A program made the position numbers and the translations under genes. Under the pieces are notes generated by a model. That model made no database searches. It saw nothing but the letters and a program-made list of their open reading frames with translations, and was not told the origin of the DNA. DNA of 64,000 bases from Profundicola sp048268105 (GTDB taxonomy: Bacteria > Bacteroidota > Bacteroidia > Flavobacteriales > Weeksellaceae): contig JBLWWH010000002.1 of assembly GCA_048268105.1 (NCBI GenBank), positions 1-64,000 of the forward strand, given 5' to 3'. Below are positions 9,200 to 18,946 of this stretch, one piece after another (the first letter of the stretch is position 1; each line of letters starts with the position of its first letter).

Positions 9200-9721
9200 A
9201 TGAAAAACAAACCCAGCTTCGAAACCAATAGGCTCATCCTCCAACCGACTTCTACAGCAGATGCTCAATTGATTTTAGACTTACTTAATTCTCCTAAATG
9301 GCTAAAGTATATTGGTGACCGAAAAGTTCATTCTCTTGCGGCCGCCAAAGATTATATTCAACTTAGGATGATTCCTCAGCTAGAGAAATTAGGATTTGGG
9401 AATTTCACCGTCATTAGAAAAAGTGATCGTGCAAAAATGGGCATTTGTGGTTTATACGACCGCGACGAAATGGAGGGTTTAGATTTGGGTTTTGCTTATT
9501 TATCCGATTATGAAAGACAAGGATTTGCTTATGAGGCTGCAAATAAAATCCTAGAGGCTGGATTCAATAATTTTGGCTATGATAAAATAAATGCTATAAC
9601 CTCTAAAGAAAATAGAGCCTCCCAAAAATTATTAGAAAAACTTGGTTTTCAACTTCAAGGTACAACACAGCTTGCAGAAGAAACAGAAGAATTGTTACTC
9701 TACAGTATTCAGCAAGATTGA
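9200..9721 (+). CDS. RimJ/RimL-type GNAT acetyltransferase
   Basis: This 173-aa protein has the RimL-like start (FETNRLILQPTSTADAQLIL) and the acetyl-CoA loop after LGFAYLSDYERQGFAYEA, with the C-terminal SKENRASQKLLEKLGFQ that closes the fold. It would transfer acetyl from acetyl-CoA to a protein N-terminus or small amine. The target is not predictable. It is preceded by a ~130-bp AT-rich divergent region shared with the M28 gene. Confidence 0.88.
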   Translation: MKNKPSFETNRLILQPTSTADAQLILDLLNSPKWLKYIGDRKVHSLAAAKDYIQLRMIPQLEKLGFGNFTVIRKSDRAKMGICGLYDRDEMEGLDLGFAYLSDYERQGFAYEAANKILEAGFNNFGYDKINAITSKENRASQKLLEKLGFQLQGTTQLAEETEELLLYSIQQD

Positions 9722-9751
9722 ATACGACAAATTGTTAAAATCTAATTCAGT

Positions 9752-10180
9752 TTATAACCACTTTCTGACCATAAAAGCTACGGCATCACCATAAATAGCG
9801 TGTGCAAATGTCCAAAATACCCAAGCCACTACATCGTTTGACGCTGGTGGCTGATCTGATAGTGCCGTGAGAAAAAATAAAGCAGCACTTCCCATGGTAT
9901 AAACCTAAATATAGGGTGCATCTTTTTTCTCTAAATTCCAATTTTTAAGAATGTAGTAAAGCCCGATTACACTTAATATACAAATCAAAAAATGGAATAA
10001 ATAGCCAATGAGCCAAACAGGTTTTAACTCATTTAACACAGGTACGTAATCAAAATTAAATAGAAGATCATAGGCAGGGCTGCCCGTGAAAAACTTTAAT
10101 AAGCCCAATACAATCATTAAAATCAATCCGGCAATTATTCCAATGACCGATAGTTTAAGTATTTGTTTAATAATGGTTAA
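9752..10180 (-). pseudogene. Four-helix membrane protein gene broken by an in-frame TAG
   Basis: On the minus strand, a membrane-protein frame runs from about 10180 to a TAG at 9905-9907, then stays open in the same frame for 50 more codons to a TAA at 9752. The part after the stop (FFLTALSDQPPASNDVVAWV and HAIYGDAVAFMV) is clearly protein-like and adds two hydrophobic segments to the two before it. No ATG opens the frame; the first usable codon is TTG at 10126, and upstream codons (TTA AAA TTA) suggest the start may also have been lost. This looks like a recently decayed gene of about 140 codons, function unknown. A sequencing error at one base is the alternative. Confidence 0.6.
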
Positions 10181-10339
10181 TTTTAAAATAAATTTGTTAA
10201 ATATAAGCTTTTCAAATTATAAAATCAGATAGTTGAATTGATAAATTTTAACACTTTCATGAAAAAATAATTTTTATTCCTATTTTTCTAATTTGTCTAA
10301 CTTATGCGCTAAGTTTGATAATTGTAAGGATCAATTTAT

Positions 10340-10816
10340 ATGAAAGCAGTCTCAGTTGTTAAGATTAGAAAAGAATTACGTCATCGTTCTCACGACGAAC
10401 TCATGGAGCTCTGTCTACGCTTATCTAAATTTAAAAAGGAAAACAAAGAACTCTTGACCTATTTATTATTCGAGGCACATAATGAGGAACAGTATATAGA
10501 AACCGTGATTGAAGAGCTCGACGAACAATTTGATACGATTAATACCAATTCCTTTTACTACATTAAAAAGAGTATTCGAAAGATTCTTAGAAATTTAAAA
10601 AAGTATGCCCGTTACTCTCAAAAAAAGGAAACCGAAGTAGAACTCCTACTCTACTTTTGCCAAAAACTGAACCACTTTACACCGAATATTCATAGAAATA
10701 TTAGCTTGAGTAAACTATATGATCGACAAATTCTAAGCATCAAAAAACTAGTCGCCAGCCTACACGAAGACTTGCAATATGATTATAATTTAAGATTAGA
10801 AGAACTAGAAGATTAA
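10340..10816 (+). CDS. Conserved helical protein of unknown function
   Basis: A 158-aa, highly charged, mostly alpha-helical cytoplasmic protein with no signal peptide or membrane segment. The opening MKAVSVVKIRKELRHRSHDE is reminiscent of an uncharacterised flavobacterial family I have no function for. It overlaps the convergent 327-aa gene by 4 bp at its stop codon. Confidence 0.75.
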   Translation: MKAVSVVKIRKELRHRSHDELMELCLRLSKFKKENKELLTYLLFEAHNEEQYIETVIEELDEQFDTINTNSFYYIKKSIRKILRNLKKYARYSQKKETEVELLLYFCQKLNHFTPNIHRNISLSKLYDRQILSIKKLVASLHEDLQYDYNLRLEELED

Positions 10817-11796
10817 TATGGTAGCTTAATCGATTCAGGGTCGATAAAATCCAATGAATACGGATCTATCAAAAAACTAAGTCTTGGTTTTTGAAATTGA
10901 ATAATATCCTCCTTTTCAATACCATATACCTGCCAATAATTTGATAATAATTGTGCAAAAGTATCCTCGTCCCAAAAGCCAAATACAGGCTGTATTGGTG
11001 TGGATGCTAGGGGTAATGCTTCTATCAACAACCCATCATCTGTAGGCTCAATTTCGTATTGCGGTGTTTTTTTCATGATATAATCAGCAAAGTGAAACCT
11101 TGCATATAACTCCTCAAACTGCACAGGATGCAAGACTTTTCCTTCGATTTGGTCTAGGATTTCTTTCTGCTCCTCTCCAATTACTCCATTGTCTTGTAAA
11201 CAAGCTATAAAACCAAATCCATTAACTCCAAACTGGAATAATAAATTCACAGAATCATTTCTAAAACTTAAAATATCAGCTGAATATTTAAGTTGAAAAA
11301 CTGCTATGCTCCATGGTTTTCTTTCTTTGAAAAAAACCGGCTCTACCAGCGACTGCAACATCAAATGAAAATAACTGAAACGTTTTCTCAATTCAATCGA
11401 AAGCTTGAATTCCTTGCCGATACGCAACAATCTATCGCGCTCGTAAATCATTTCATAATACAGCATTCCATATACAATGCGTCCAGTCCACAGGAAAATA
11501 CTATGTTCATCCAAAGCCTTCATGCCATCGAATCCTTTGTCAAAAGCCGCTTTGAACTTTGCATCTAAAGCCTCAAAAGCATTTTTAACTTCTAAACTAC
11601 ATGGAAATTTCAAGTCACTATAGTTATAAGACTTAGATTTATCCATCATTTCGATTTGCTCATCTCGCAATTTAAAATGATCCATCAGCCAATCTGGATA
11701 AACGGTCATTTCTTCATTGGTTAGCGCACCCGTTAAGAAACAGAAATGCTCATCAAATGTTAAATCTAGAAATGGATTAAATAATTCTTCAGCCAT
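10813..11796 (-). CDS. Conserved cytoplasmic protein of unknown function
   Basis: A 327-aa protein without signal peptide or membrane segments, rich in aromatic residues. I do not recognise a domain. The codon pattern and single long frame support a real gene. It ends overlapping the stop of the plus-strand 158-aa gene, so their 3' ends are antisense. It is divergent from the rRNA methyltransferase gene at 11941 across a 144-bp gap. Confidence 0.75.
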   Translation of the reverse strand: MAEELFNPFLDLTFDEHFCFLTGALTNEEMTVYPDWLMDHFKLRDEQIEMMDKSKSYNYSDLKFPCSLEVKNAFEALDAKFKAAFDKGFDGMKALDEHSIFLWTGRIVYGMLYYEMIYERDRLLRIGKEFKLSIELRKRFSYFHLMLQSLVEPVFFKERKPWSIAVFQLKYSADILSFRNDSVNLLFQFGVNGFGFIACLQDNGVIGEEQKEILDQIEGKVLHPVQFEELYARFHFADYIMKKTPQYEIEPTDDGLLIEALPLASTPIQPVFGFWDEDTFAQLLSNYWQVYGIEKEDIIQFQKPRLSFLIDPYSLDFIDPESIKLPY

Positions 11797-11940
11797 AAGT
11801 TTGTTATAACATTTACTTTTAATACTGGGGCAAAGATAGGTAAACCATGCATTTTTGTTTTATGATATAACTCTTATATCTTCTACTTTCAAACTCATCC
11901 TTAAAATTTTTCACTACTTTCGTTTACTGATTTATTCCAA

Positions 11941-13149
11941 ATGAAAATCCCATCTAAAATCGCCATTAAGCTTAAAAAATCTGCCGAAAAAGCTATTAAA
12001 CAAGGTCATCCCTGGGTATTTGAACAAAGTATTGAAAAAGGTCCTGCTGAAGATGAAGCTGCAGGAAGTCTATGTATTTTGTTTGACCAACGAACCAACA
12101 AACCTTTTGCTTTTGGTCTTTGGGATCCCAATGAAATCATTAGGATTAAGATTTTTTATTTAGGCGCTCGCTTACAATTGAATGAAGAATTCTGGAAATC
12201 TCAGCTCGAGAAAGCCTACGAAAAAAGACAAGGTTTAATTCAGAAGGGCATAACAGGATACCGAGGAATTCATGGAGAAAACGATGATTTCCCAGGTTTG
12301 GTATTAGATGTTTATGCCAAAACAGGTGTACTTAAAATCTATTCCGAAGTTTGGAAACCTTATATCGACAACCTAATCCCTGCGATTCAAGAGCAGTATA
12401 ACTTAGAAAACATCGTCATTAGATTTAGTCGTAAAATTCAACAAAATAATATTTTCCCTTATCAAGAAGGAGATGTTGTAGGTGCTAAGTTAGAGAAAGA
12501 AAAAGTTAGCTTTGAGGAATATGGCGTTAAATTCTATGCTTACACACAATCCGGACATAAAACAGGATTCTTCTTAGATCAGCGTCCCAATCGCTTATGG
12601 GTTCAGCAAAATGCAGAGAACAAAAGGGTTTTAGATGTGTTTAGTTATGTTGGCGGCTTTGGAATTCATGCCCTAAAAGGAAAGGCTAAATCACTGACTT
12701 CTATAGATATAAGCCAACAAGCCATGGACGTGGCGTTAGAAAATATTGAGTTGAATAACTTAGATAAATCCAAGTGGATTCCACTGGCGCAAGATGCCTT
12801 TGAAGCTTTAGATCAATTAATTCAACAGAATAAAAAGTTTGACATTGTAATCATCGATCCGCCTTCTTTCGCAAAACAAGCGAGTGAAGTTCCTAATGCT
12901 TTAAAACAATACCAAAGATTGGCCAATATTGGCAAGAAATTGGTCGCGCATCAAGGTTACCTTGTATTAGGTTCTTGTTCGAGCAGAATCAGTTTAGAAG
13001 ATTTTAAAAAAACTCATCAAAACGCAAGAATTAAAAGTGCTAAGGATTGGCAATATCTTCACACTACTTTACACGATGACGATCACCCGATTGGTTTTCC
13101 AGAGAGTAATTATTTGAAAACTATCTTCTATCAGAAATATACAGAATAG
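11941..13149 (+). CDS. RlmI-like 23S rRNA cytosine-C5 methyltransferase
   Basis: This 402-aa enzyme has an N-terminal PUA RNA-binding domain (about 1-80, KKSAEKAIKQGHPWVFE), a central EEHUD-type linker and a SAM-dependent Rossmann domain. Motif I is VLDVFSYVGGFGIHA, motif IV is IDPPSFAK, and a catalytic Cys candidate lies in GSCSSRIS, as in RlmI/RlmO-type m5C methyltransferases. It uses S-adenosylmethionine to methylate rRNA. A near-consensus -7 element (TACTTTCG at 11915-11922) lies just upstream. Exact target base is inferred from family only. Confidence 0.9.
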   Translation: MKIPSKIAIKLKKSAEKAIKQGHPWVFEQSIEKGPAEDEAAGSLCILFDQRTNKPFAFGLWDPNEIIRIKIFYLGARLQLNEEFWKSQLEKAYEKRQGLIQKGITGYRGIHGENDDFPGLVLDVYAKTGVLKIYSEVWKPYIDNLIPAIQEQYNLENIVIRFSRKIQQNNIFPYQEGDVVGAKLEKEKVSFEEYGVKFYAYTQSGHKTGFFLDQRPNRLWVQQNAENKRVLDVFSYVGGFGIHALKGKAKSLTSIDISQQAMDVALENIELNNLDKSKWIPLAQDAFEALDQLIQQNKKFDIVIIDPPSFAKQASEVPNALKQYQRLANIGKKLVAHQGYLVLGSCSSRISLEDFKKTHQNARIKSAKDWQYLHTTLHDDDHPIGFPESNYLKTIFYQKYTE

Positions 13150-13212
13150 ATATATCTTTTGTTTAATTAATCTTAACTTTATAACTTACTCAAATTCATT
13201 AAACTTAAAATT

Positions 13213-14010
13213 ATGATAAAAAAAATACTATTTATTAGTGCCTTGTCAGTTGCATTTACAGCTCAGGCTCAAGTGATTTTTGAAGAAACTTTTGACGATG
13301 AAAGCGCATTGGACCTTTGGACCTTAGAAGACCGTGATGGCGATGGCGAGTTTTGGGAATTTGCAGATGCACAAGAGCAAGAAGTCGATTCTTTTACTAC
13401 AGGATTTCTATGGTCATTTTCGTGGTATTTTGAGGTATTCACACCAGATAACACCTTGATCAGCCCAGCGATTAGCCTTCCTGCAGATAGCAATTTAAAT
13501 TTAAGCTTTAAGGTTGCAGCTTATGAAGATGATGAATTATTCCAAGAGCATTATGCTGTTTATGTAATCCCATCCGATGCAAATTTTGAAGGAACAGAAA
13601 CCGCTGTGTTCGAAGAAACTTTAGACGCTGCTTACTATAATCCAGCTAAAACAGTAAATGTTGACATCAGCGAATTCGCTGGTCAAGATGTGAAACTTGT
13701 TTTTAGACATTATGATTGTATCGATATTTTCTACATCAGTATGGATGACATTAAAATTGAAATTGGTGATTTAGGCACAAGCGATTTAAGAAAAGAAAAA
13801 CTAAAGATTTACCCGAACCCCACTACTGATTTTGTTAGTATTGAAGGTCTTGAGAACATTAAACGCATCAGAATCTTTAACCTAGAAGGTAAAATGATGA
13901 AAGAAGTTTCATCACGTACTGCGAGCATGAAAGATTTAGATCGTGGTATGTATATCGTTAATTTTTATACCGATACCGAAGTCATTTCTAAGAAGGTTTT
14001 GAAGAAATAA
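13213..14010 (+). CDS. T9SS-secreted protein with cleaved-adhesin-like domain
   Basis: A signal peptide (ending TAQAQ) is followed by an all-beta domain of the choice-of-anchor/cleaved-adhesin type (FEETFDDESALDLWTLEDRD, then SPAISLP and SFKVAAY, about 20-180) and a C-terminal type IX sorting domain (about 190-265; LKIYPNPTTDFVSIEG, LDRGMYIVNF). The protein should cross the outer membrane through the T9SS and be released or anchored on the surface. Binding partner unknown. Single gene with its own terminator. Confidence 0.9.
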   Translation: MIKKILFISALSVAFTAQAQVIFEETFDDESALDLWTLEDRDGDGEFWEFADAQEQEVDSFTTGFLWSFSWYFEVFTPDNTLISPAISLPADSNLNLSFKVAAYEDDELFQEHYAVYVIPSDANFEGTETAVFEETLDAAYYNPAKTVNVDISEFAGQDVKLVFRHYDCIDIFYISMDDIKIEIGDLGTSDLRKEKLKIYPNPTTDFVSIEGLENIKRIRIFNLEGKMMKEVSSRTASMKDLDRGMYIVNFYTDTEVISKKVLKK

Positions 14011-14034
14011 ACTTTAAATTTTAGAATTTAATTG

Positions 14035-14057
14035 AAGCCACTTTCGAGTGGCTTTTT
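14035..14057 (+). terminator. Intrinsic terminator
   Basis: An 8-bp stem AAGCCACT with TTCG tetraloop and AGTGGCTT, then a T run, just after the T9SS cargo gene. Confidence 0.85.
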
Positions 14058-14212
14058 CAATGTTCTAAAATGGCTTTAAAAAAGATCTATTTTCATAAAG
14101 CAAAAGTCTTCTTATGGCTTATAAACTCGTCTATTCAAAACATATTCCTTATTTTTACTTCTTCTGAAACTAGAATATCATTTCAGGAATTAAATCAGTA
14201 AATTTTAGTAAA

Positions 14213-16120
14213 ATGATAAAAAACGCATTCCTAATTGTAGGATTAATACTGAGCAGCACATTGATGAAAGCACAAAATGTTATGACGCCAGAAAAACTAT
14301 GGGAGGTTAAAAGATTAGGCGTAATTGGAACCGATAAGGATCTTAATACGATTTATTACAAACTTACGACGCCCAACATTGCCGAAAATGGATTCGATTC
14401 CAAATATTATAAAATGCCTATCCTTGGTGGAGCTATAGAGGAAATCGACGCAGCGCATTTGAATGCAGTGGATAAAAATGTTTCTCCAGATGGAAAACAT
14501 AAATTATTTCATCAAAAAGTTTTAATTGAAAACATTAAGGGAAGCGATGTTTACAAGGATTTAGATAAATCTAATGTTTATATTTATTCTGATTTAGATA
14601 TTCGCCATTGGGATACATGGGAAGATGGAAATTTTAATCATTTATTCTATAAAAAAGTGGGTGCAGATGATGCTCATGCTATCGATATTATGCACGACCA
14701 ACCTTTCCACACGCCACAACGTCCATTTGGTGGTGACGAGGATTATATTTGGTCGCCTGATGGAAAAGATATCTATTATGTTAGCAAAAAGAAAAAAGGC
14801 AAAGATTATGTAACCAGCACCAACACCGATATTTTCAAGTATAATCTTGCTACAAAAACCACCGAAAACATAACAAAAGACAACAAAGGATATGATACGA
14901 ATCCTGCATTTTCGTCACAAGGAGCATTGGCTTGGCTGCAAATGAAAACGGATGGAAATGAAAGTGATAAAAATGATATTGTTATTTTAGAAAATGGTGT
15001 TAAACAAAATTTAACGGCTCAATGGGACGGAACAGTTCGCAGCTTTTTCTGGGATGAAAAAGGAAGAGATATTTACTTTACGGCGCCTGTAGATGGTACA
15101 ATTCAATTGTTTAAGGTAAACTATCCTGGTAAAAAGAGAATTGCTCCGGTAGTAGAACAAATTTCTAAAGGACAATTCGATGTTACAAGTATTATTGCGA
15201 AGAAAAACAATCAATTGATCGTTACGCGTAATGACATGAATCACGCAGCGGATATTTTTAGTTATGATTTAAAGCAGAAAAGTTTTAAACCTTTAACTAA
15301 CGTTAACCATGACATTTATAGCAAAACCGACTTGCCCAAAGTTGAGAAAAGATATGTTACCACTACAGATGGTAAGCAAATGTTGGTTTGGGTAATTTTA
15401 CCACCAAACTTTGACCCGAACAAGAAATACCCAACATTATTATACGCACAAGGTGGTCCACAATCTCCCCTTTCTCAGTTCTATTCGTATCGTTGGAATT
15501 TCTCTTTAATGGCTTCTCAAGGTTATATTGTTGTAGCTCCAAACAGAAGAGGAATGCCGGGGCATGGTGTTGAGTGGAATGAAGAAATCAGCAAAGATTG
15601 GGGTGGACAAGTAATGCAGGATTATTTATCGGCAATTGATGATATAGCCAAAGAGTCTTATGTAGACAATAATAGAATTGGTGCAATTGGAGCAAGCTTC
15701 GGTGGATATTCTGTTTTCTATTTAGCCGGAATGCACGACAAGAGATTCAAAACATTCATTGCACACGATGGTGTTTTCGATACCAGAACCATGGCGGGAA
15801 CTACAGAAGAATTATTCTTCTTGATCAATGAGTTTGGAGGAATGTATTGGGAGGATAATGAAAATACACGCAAAGCCTACAATGAATTCAACCCGATCAA
15901 CATGGTTTCAAAATGGGATACGCCTATCTTGATTATTCAAGGTGGAAAAGATTACCGCGTTCCGATTGAGCAAGGATTATCTGCATTTCAAGCGGCACAA
16001 ATGTTAGGTTTAAAATCTAAATTGTTATATTTTCCAGAAGAGAATCACTGGGTTTTAAATCCGCAGAATGCTTTGATTTGGCAAAATGAATTCTTTAAAT
16101 GGTTGAAGGATACACTTTAA
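14213..16120 (+). CDS. Exported S9 prolyl-oligopeptidase family protease
   Basis: A signal peptide (ending MKAQ) precedes a beta-propeller region (about 25-370) and an alpha/beta-hydrolase domain. The catalytic triad is visible: Ser in GASFGGYS (about 494), Asp in GGKDYRVP (about 580) and His in EENHWVL (about 611). Family members (DPP IV-like, acylaminoacyl peptidases) cleave dipeptides or blocked peptides in the periplasm. Length 635 aa is normal. An AT-rich 200-bp leader precedes it. Confidence 0.93.
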   Translation: MIKNAFLIVGLILSSTLMKAQNVMTPEKLWEVKRLGVIGTDKDLNTIYYKLTTPNIAENGFDSKYYKMPILGGAIEEIDAAHLNAVDKNVSPDGKHKLFHQKVLIENIKGSDVYKDLDKSNVYIYSDLDIRHWDTWEDGNFNHLFYKKVGADDAHAIDIMHDQPFHTPQRPFGGDEDYIWSPDGKDIYYVSKKKKGKDYVTSTNTDIFKYNLATKTTENITKDNKGYDTNPAFSSQGALAWLQMKTDGNESDKNDIVILENGVKQNLTAQWDGTVRSFFWDEKGRDIYFTAPVDGTIQLFKVNYPGKKRIAPVVEQISKGQFDVTSIIAKKNNQLIVTRNDMNHAADIFSYDLKQKSFKPLTNVNHDIYSKTDLPKVEKRYVTTTDGKQMLVWVILPPNFDPNKKYPTLLYAQGGPQSPLSQFYSYRWNFSLMASQGYIVVAPNRRGMPGHGVEWNEEISKDWGGQVMQDYLSAIDDIAKESYVDNNRIGAIGASFGGYSVFYLAGMHDKRFKTFIAHDGVFDTRTMAGTTEELFFLINEFGGMYWEDNENTRKAYNEFNPINMVSKWDTPILIIQGGKDYRVPIEQGLSAFQAAQMLGLKSKLLYFPEENHWVLNPQNALIWQNEFFKWLKDTL

Positions 16121-16165
16121 TAAAAACGGAGGAAAAACTCGAAATGATTTAAGAATAAAGACCTG

Positions 16166-17050
16166 ATGGATTATTATTATAATGAAACCAAATTCGAGAA
16201 TTTTCTTTGGATAGATATTAGAAATCCAAATAAAGAAACATTAGCTAAAATAGCTCTAGACCACAATCTAGAGCTATTTCAAATTAAAGACTCACAGCAA
16301 GTCGGACATTTACCAAAAATAGAAAGACTTCCTAATTATGATTTTGTAATTCTGCGTGCTTTTAGTTCACAACCACAAAATAGGATTACCAGCATCAACG
16401 AATTATCTAACAAAATTGCTTTTTTCTACAACAAAAAAGTGCTCATCACTACCCATAGCGCCTACTTTACTTTTCTAGAAGAAGTTCCGAAACACTTTAA
16501 AGGTCCAGAGCAATTAATGTTGTACCTCATTCACAAAATGCTTCAAACTTTTGAAGAACCTGCACAATATCTAGGCGATCAAATTGATGATATGGAAGAA
16601 TCTATCTTCTTAAGAAATTATCATAAAATATCATTAGAAGACCTTTATTTCAATAAATCACAAACACGTATTTCAAAGAAATTACTTCAAATCACCCAAT
16701 CGGTCATTCAACAACTTGAGGTATCCGAAGAAAACAAAATGTCTTATCAGGATATTATTGATAGGTTGCTGAGATTTAATTTAATGTATGATGAAGTTTT
16801 AGAAAGTTCTAATAACTTATTGAATACCTATCTATCTGTGAGCTCCCAAAAGAGCAATGACGTCATGAAGCTACTCACTGTATTCTCTGCGTTTTTTCTA
16901 CCGCTTACTTTTATTGTAGGGCTTTACGGAATGAACTTCGTCAACATGCCCGAACTCGAATGGCAATATGGTTATCCGATTGTCATGCTGGTGATGCTAA
17001 TTATTTCTATTATCATTTACTTTTGGTTTAAAAGAAAAAGATTTCTTTAA
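16166..17050 (+). CDS. CorA-type divalent metal ion channel
   Basis: A 294-aa inner-membrane protein with a cytoplasmic alpha/beta funnel and two C-terminal transmembrane helices. The signature YGMNFVNMPEL carries the GMN selectivity loop between them, at about residues 258-268. CorA proteins form pentameric Mg2+/Co2+/Ni2+ channels. The protein is slightly shorter than E. coli CorA, as is usual in Bacteroidetes. It follows the S9 peptidase gene by 45 bp and may be read through from it. Confidence 0.92.
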   Translation: MDYYYNETKFENFLWIDIRNPNKETLAKIALDHNLELFQIKDSQQVGHLPKIERLPNYDFVILRAFSSQPQNRITSINELSNKIAFFYNKKVLITTHSAYFTFLEEVPKHFKGPEQLMLYLIHKMLQTFEEPAQYLGDQIDDMEESIFLRNYHKISLEDLYFNKSQTRISKKLLQITQSVIQQLEVSEENKMSYQDIIDRLLRFNLMYDEVLESSNNLLNTYLSVSSQKSNDVMKLLTVFSAFFLPLTFIVGLYGMNFVNMPELEWQYGYPIVMLVMLIISIIIYFWFKRKRFL

Positions 17051-17122
17051 ATTCAAAGATTCCATCTAATTACAACTAAATTTGCATAGCTATTGCCTAT
17101 AGCCTTTTTCAACTAAATATAC

Positions 17123-18892
17123 ATGACCGATTCTATACAATTCTACGAAACAGAGAAAGCCAAACATGAAACTAACTTAGCTGCTTTGAAGAAAAAACTC
17201 AATATTTCTAGTAGCATTAGGTTAATTCTTTTTATCTCAATTCTTGTTGGTATCTACTTTTTTTGGAGCAATATCCAAATCACTATTGGTATTGTGGTAT
17301 TGGGAATTATTGCTTTCTTGACTTTAGTTTCAAGGCATTCTAATTTGCAGTATCAACGCGATTTCACCAAGGAATTACTTGAAATAAATGATAAAGAAAT
17401 TCGCATTAAAAATGGGGATTATTTAGAATTAAATACGGGTGAAACTTATGAAAACCCTAAACATTATTATAGCTACGATATCGATTTATTTGGTAAAGGT
17501 TCTCTCTTTCAATTTATGAACCGAACGGTGACGCAAGAAGGTGAAGCAGCGTTTGCAAAACAACTTTCATTGAACCACATCGAGGCTATTAATAAAAAAC
17601 AAGCTGGGATTCAAGAGCTTGCAGAAATGCCAAATTGGCGTCATGAATTTTCAGCCATTGGTAGTTTGGTCAAAATTCAGCATTCAGCACAAATGATTAT
17701 GGCTTGGATTAAGGATTATAAAACCACGCTACCGAACACCATGAAGGTGCTGCCGCAAATATTCACGGCTATCTCTGCGATACTATTGGGTTTGGTTTTC
17801 TTTGATATTATGGGTTATCAAATTTTGATGCTGTGGTTCTTAGTTGGCTTAGGGATTTCTGGCGTTTATTTGAAAAAAATCAACAGCATATACAACGAAG
17901 CCGGTAAAGCAAAACAAACTTTTTCGCAATATTATAAGCTCTTAGATAAAATTGAAAATACAACCTTCCGCTCAGAAATTTTAATAGACCAACAAGAAAG
18001 AATTAAATCTGAAAACGAAAAAGCCTCCTTAATTTTTAGAAAATTCTCAAAAATTTTAGACAGCTTCGACCAGCGTAATAATATGATTATGGCTTTAGTA
18101 GGAAATGGTTTCTTGCTTTGGGATTTAAAATACGCTTACCAAGTCGAAAAATGGTTAGAAGCCTATCATGACAAGGTGGAAGATTGGTTTGAAGTGATAA
18201 CTTTCTTCGACGCACAAAATAGCTTGGCCAATTTTGCATTTAATCATCCTGATTATGTTTATCCGCAAATTAATGAAGATGAAAATGTTATTAAAGCTAC
18301 ACAATTAGGTCACCCTTTATTAAAAACAAAAAAGCGTGTAGATAATGATTTCTTAATCGAAAATCAACAGTTTTTTATTATTACAGGAGCTAATATGGCA
18401 GGTAAGAGTACATTTCTTAGAACGGTTTCTCTATCCATTGTCATGGCCAACATGGGACTTCCGGTTTGTGCCGAATCATTTGATTATTCACCGATTAAGT
18501 TGATTACCAGCATGCGCACCTCCGACTCCTTGGCAGATGATGAATCTTATTTCTTCTCAGAACTGAAACGTTTAAAATTCATTGTAGAAGAGATTAAAAA
18601 CGATAACTACTTCATTATTTTAGATGAAATTTTAAAAGGAACCAATAGCACCGATAAAGCGATTGGATCGAAAAAATTTGTAGAGAAATTGGTCGCTTCC
18701 AACTCCACTGGAATCATTGCTACCCACGATTTAAGCTTATGTGAAATCGAAAATGAATTATCCGAAATCAAAAATTATTATTTTGATGCAGAAATCATTA
18801 ATGATGAGCTTAATTTCGATTATCGTCTGAAAAATGGAGTTTGTAAAAATATGAACGCCTCTTTCCTTTTAAAGAAAATGGAAATTGTTTAA
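17123..18892 (+). CDS. Membrane-anchored MutS-family ATPase
   Basis: The C-terminal third is a MutS ATPase: Walker A GANMAGKSTFLRTV, Walker B with ILDEILKGTNSTDK, and the ATHD switch His. The N-terminal mismatch-recognition and connector domains of MutS are absent. Two pairs of hydrophobic helices (about residues 31-66 and 206-252) indicate a membrane protein, unlike MutS or MutS2. Such MutS-like proteins with membrane segments recur in Bacteroidetes, function unknown to me. A role in canonical mismatch repair is unlikely because the DNA-recognition part is missing. It precedes the lipoprotein gene at 18947 in the same direction. Confidence 0.85.
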   Translation: MTDSIQFYETEKAKHETNLAALKKKLNISSSIRLILFISILVGIYFFWSNIQITIGIVVLGIIAFLTLVSRHSNLQYQRDFTKELLEINDKEIRIKNGDYLELNTGETYENPKHYYSYDIDLFGKGSLFQFMNRTVTQEGEAAFAKQLSLNHIEAINKKQAGIQELAEMPNWRHEFSAIGSLVKIQHSAQMIMAWIKDYKTTLPNTMKVLPQIFTAISAILLGLVFFDIMGYQILMLWFLVGLGISGVYLKKINSIYNEAGKAKQTFSQYYKLLDKIENTTFRSEILIDQQERIKSENEKASLIFRKFSKILDSFDQRNNMIMALVGNGFLLWDLKYAYQVEKWLEAYHDKVEDWFEVITFFDAQNSLANFAFNHPDYVYPQINEDENVIKATQLGHPLLKTKKRVDNDFLIENQQFFIITGANMAGKSTFLRTVSLSIVMANMGLPVCAESFDYSPIKLITSMRTSDSLADDESYFFSELKRLKFIVEEIKNDNYFIILDEILKGTNSTDKAIGSKKFVEKLVASNSTGIIATHDLSLCEIENELSEIKNYYFDAEIINDELNFDYRLKNGVCKNMNASFLLKKMEIV

Positions 18893-18946
18893 ATGCTCTA
18901 AAAGCAGATTAAATCTTATATTTGTTAGTAATCTTTTCTCCTCCTA

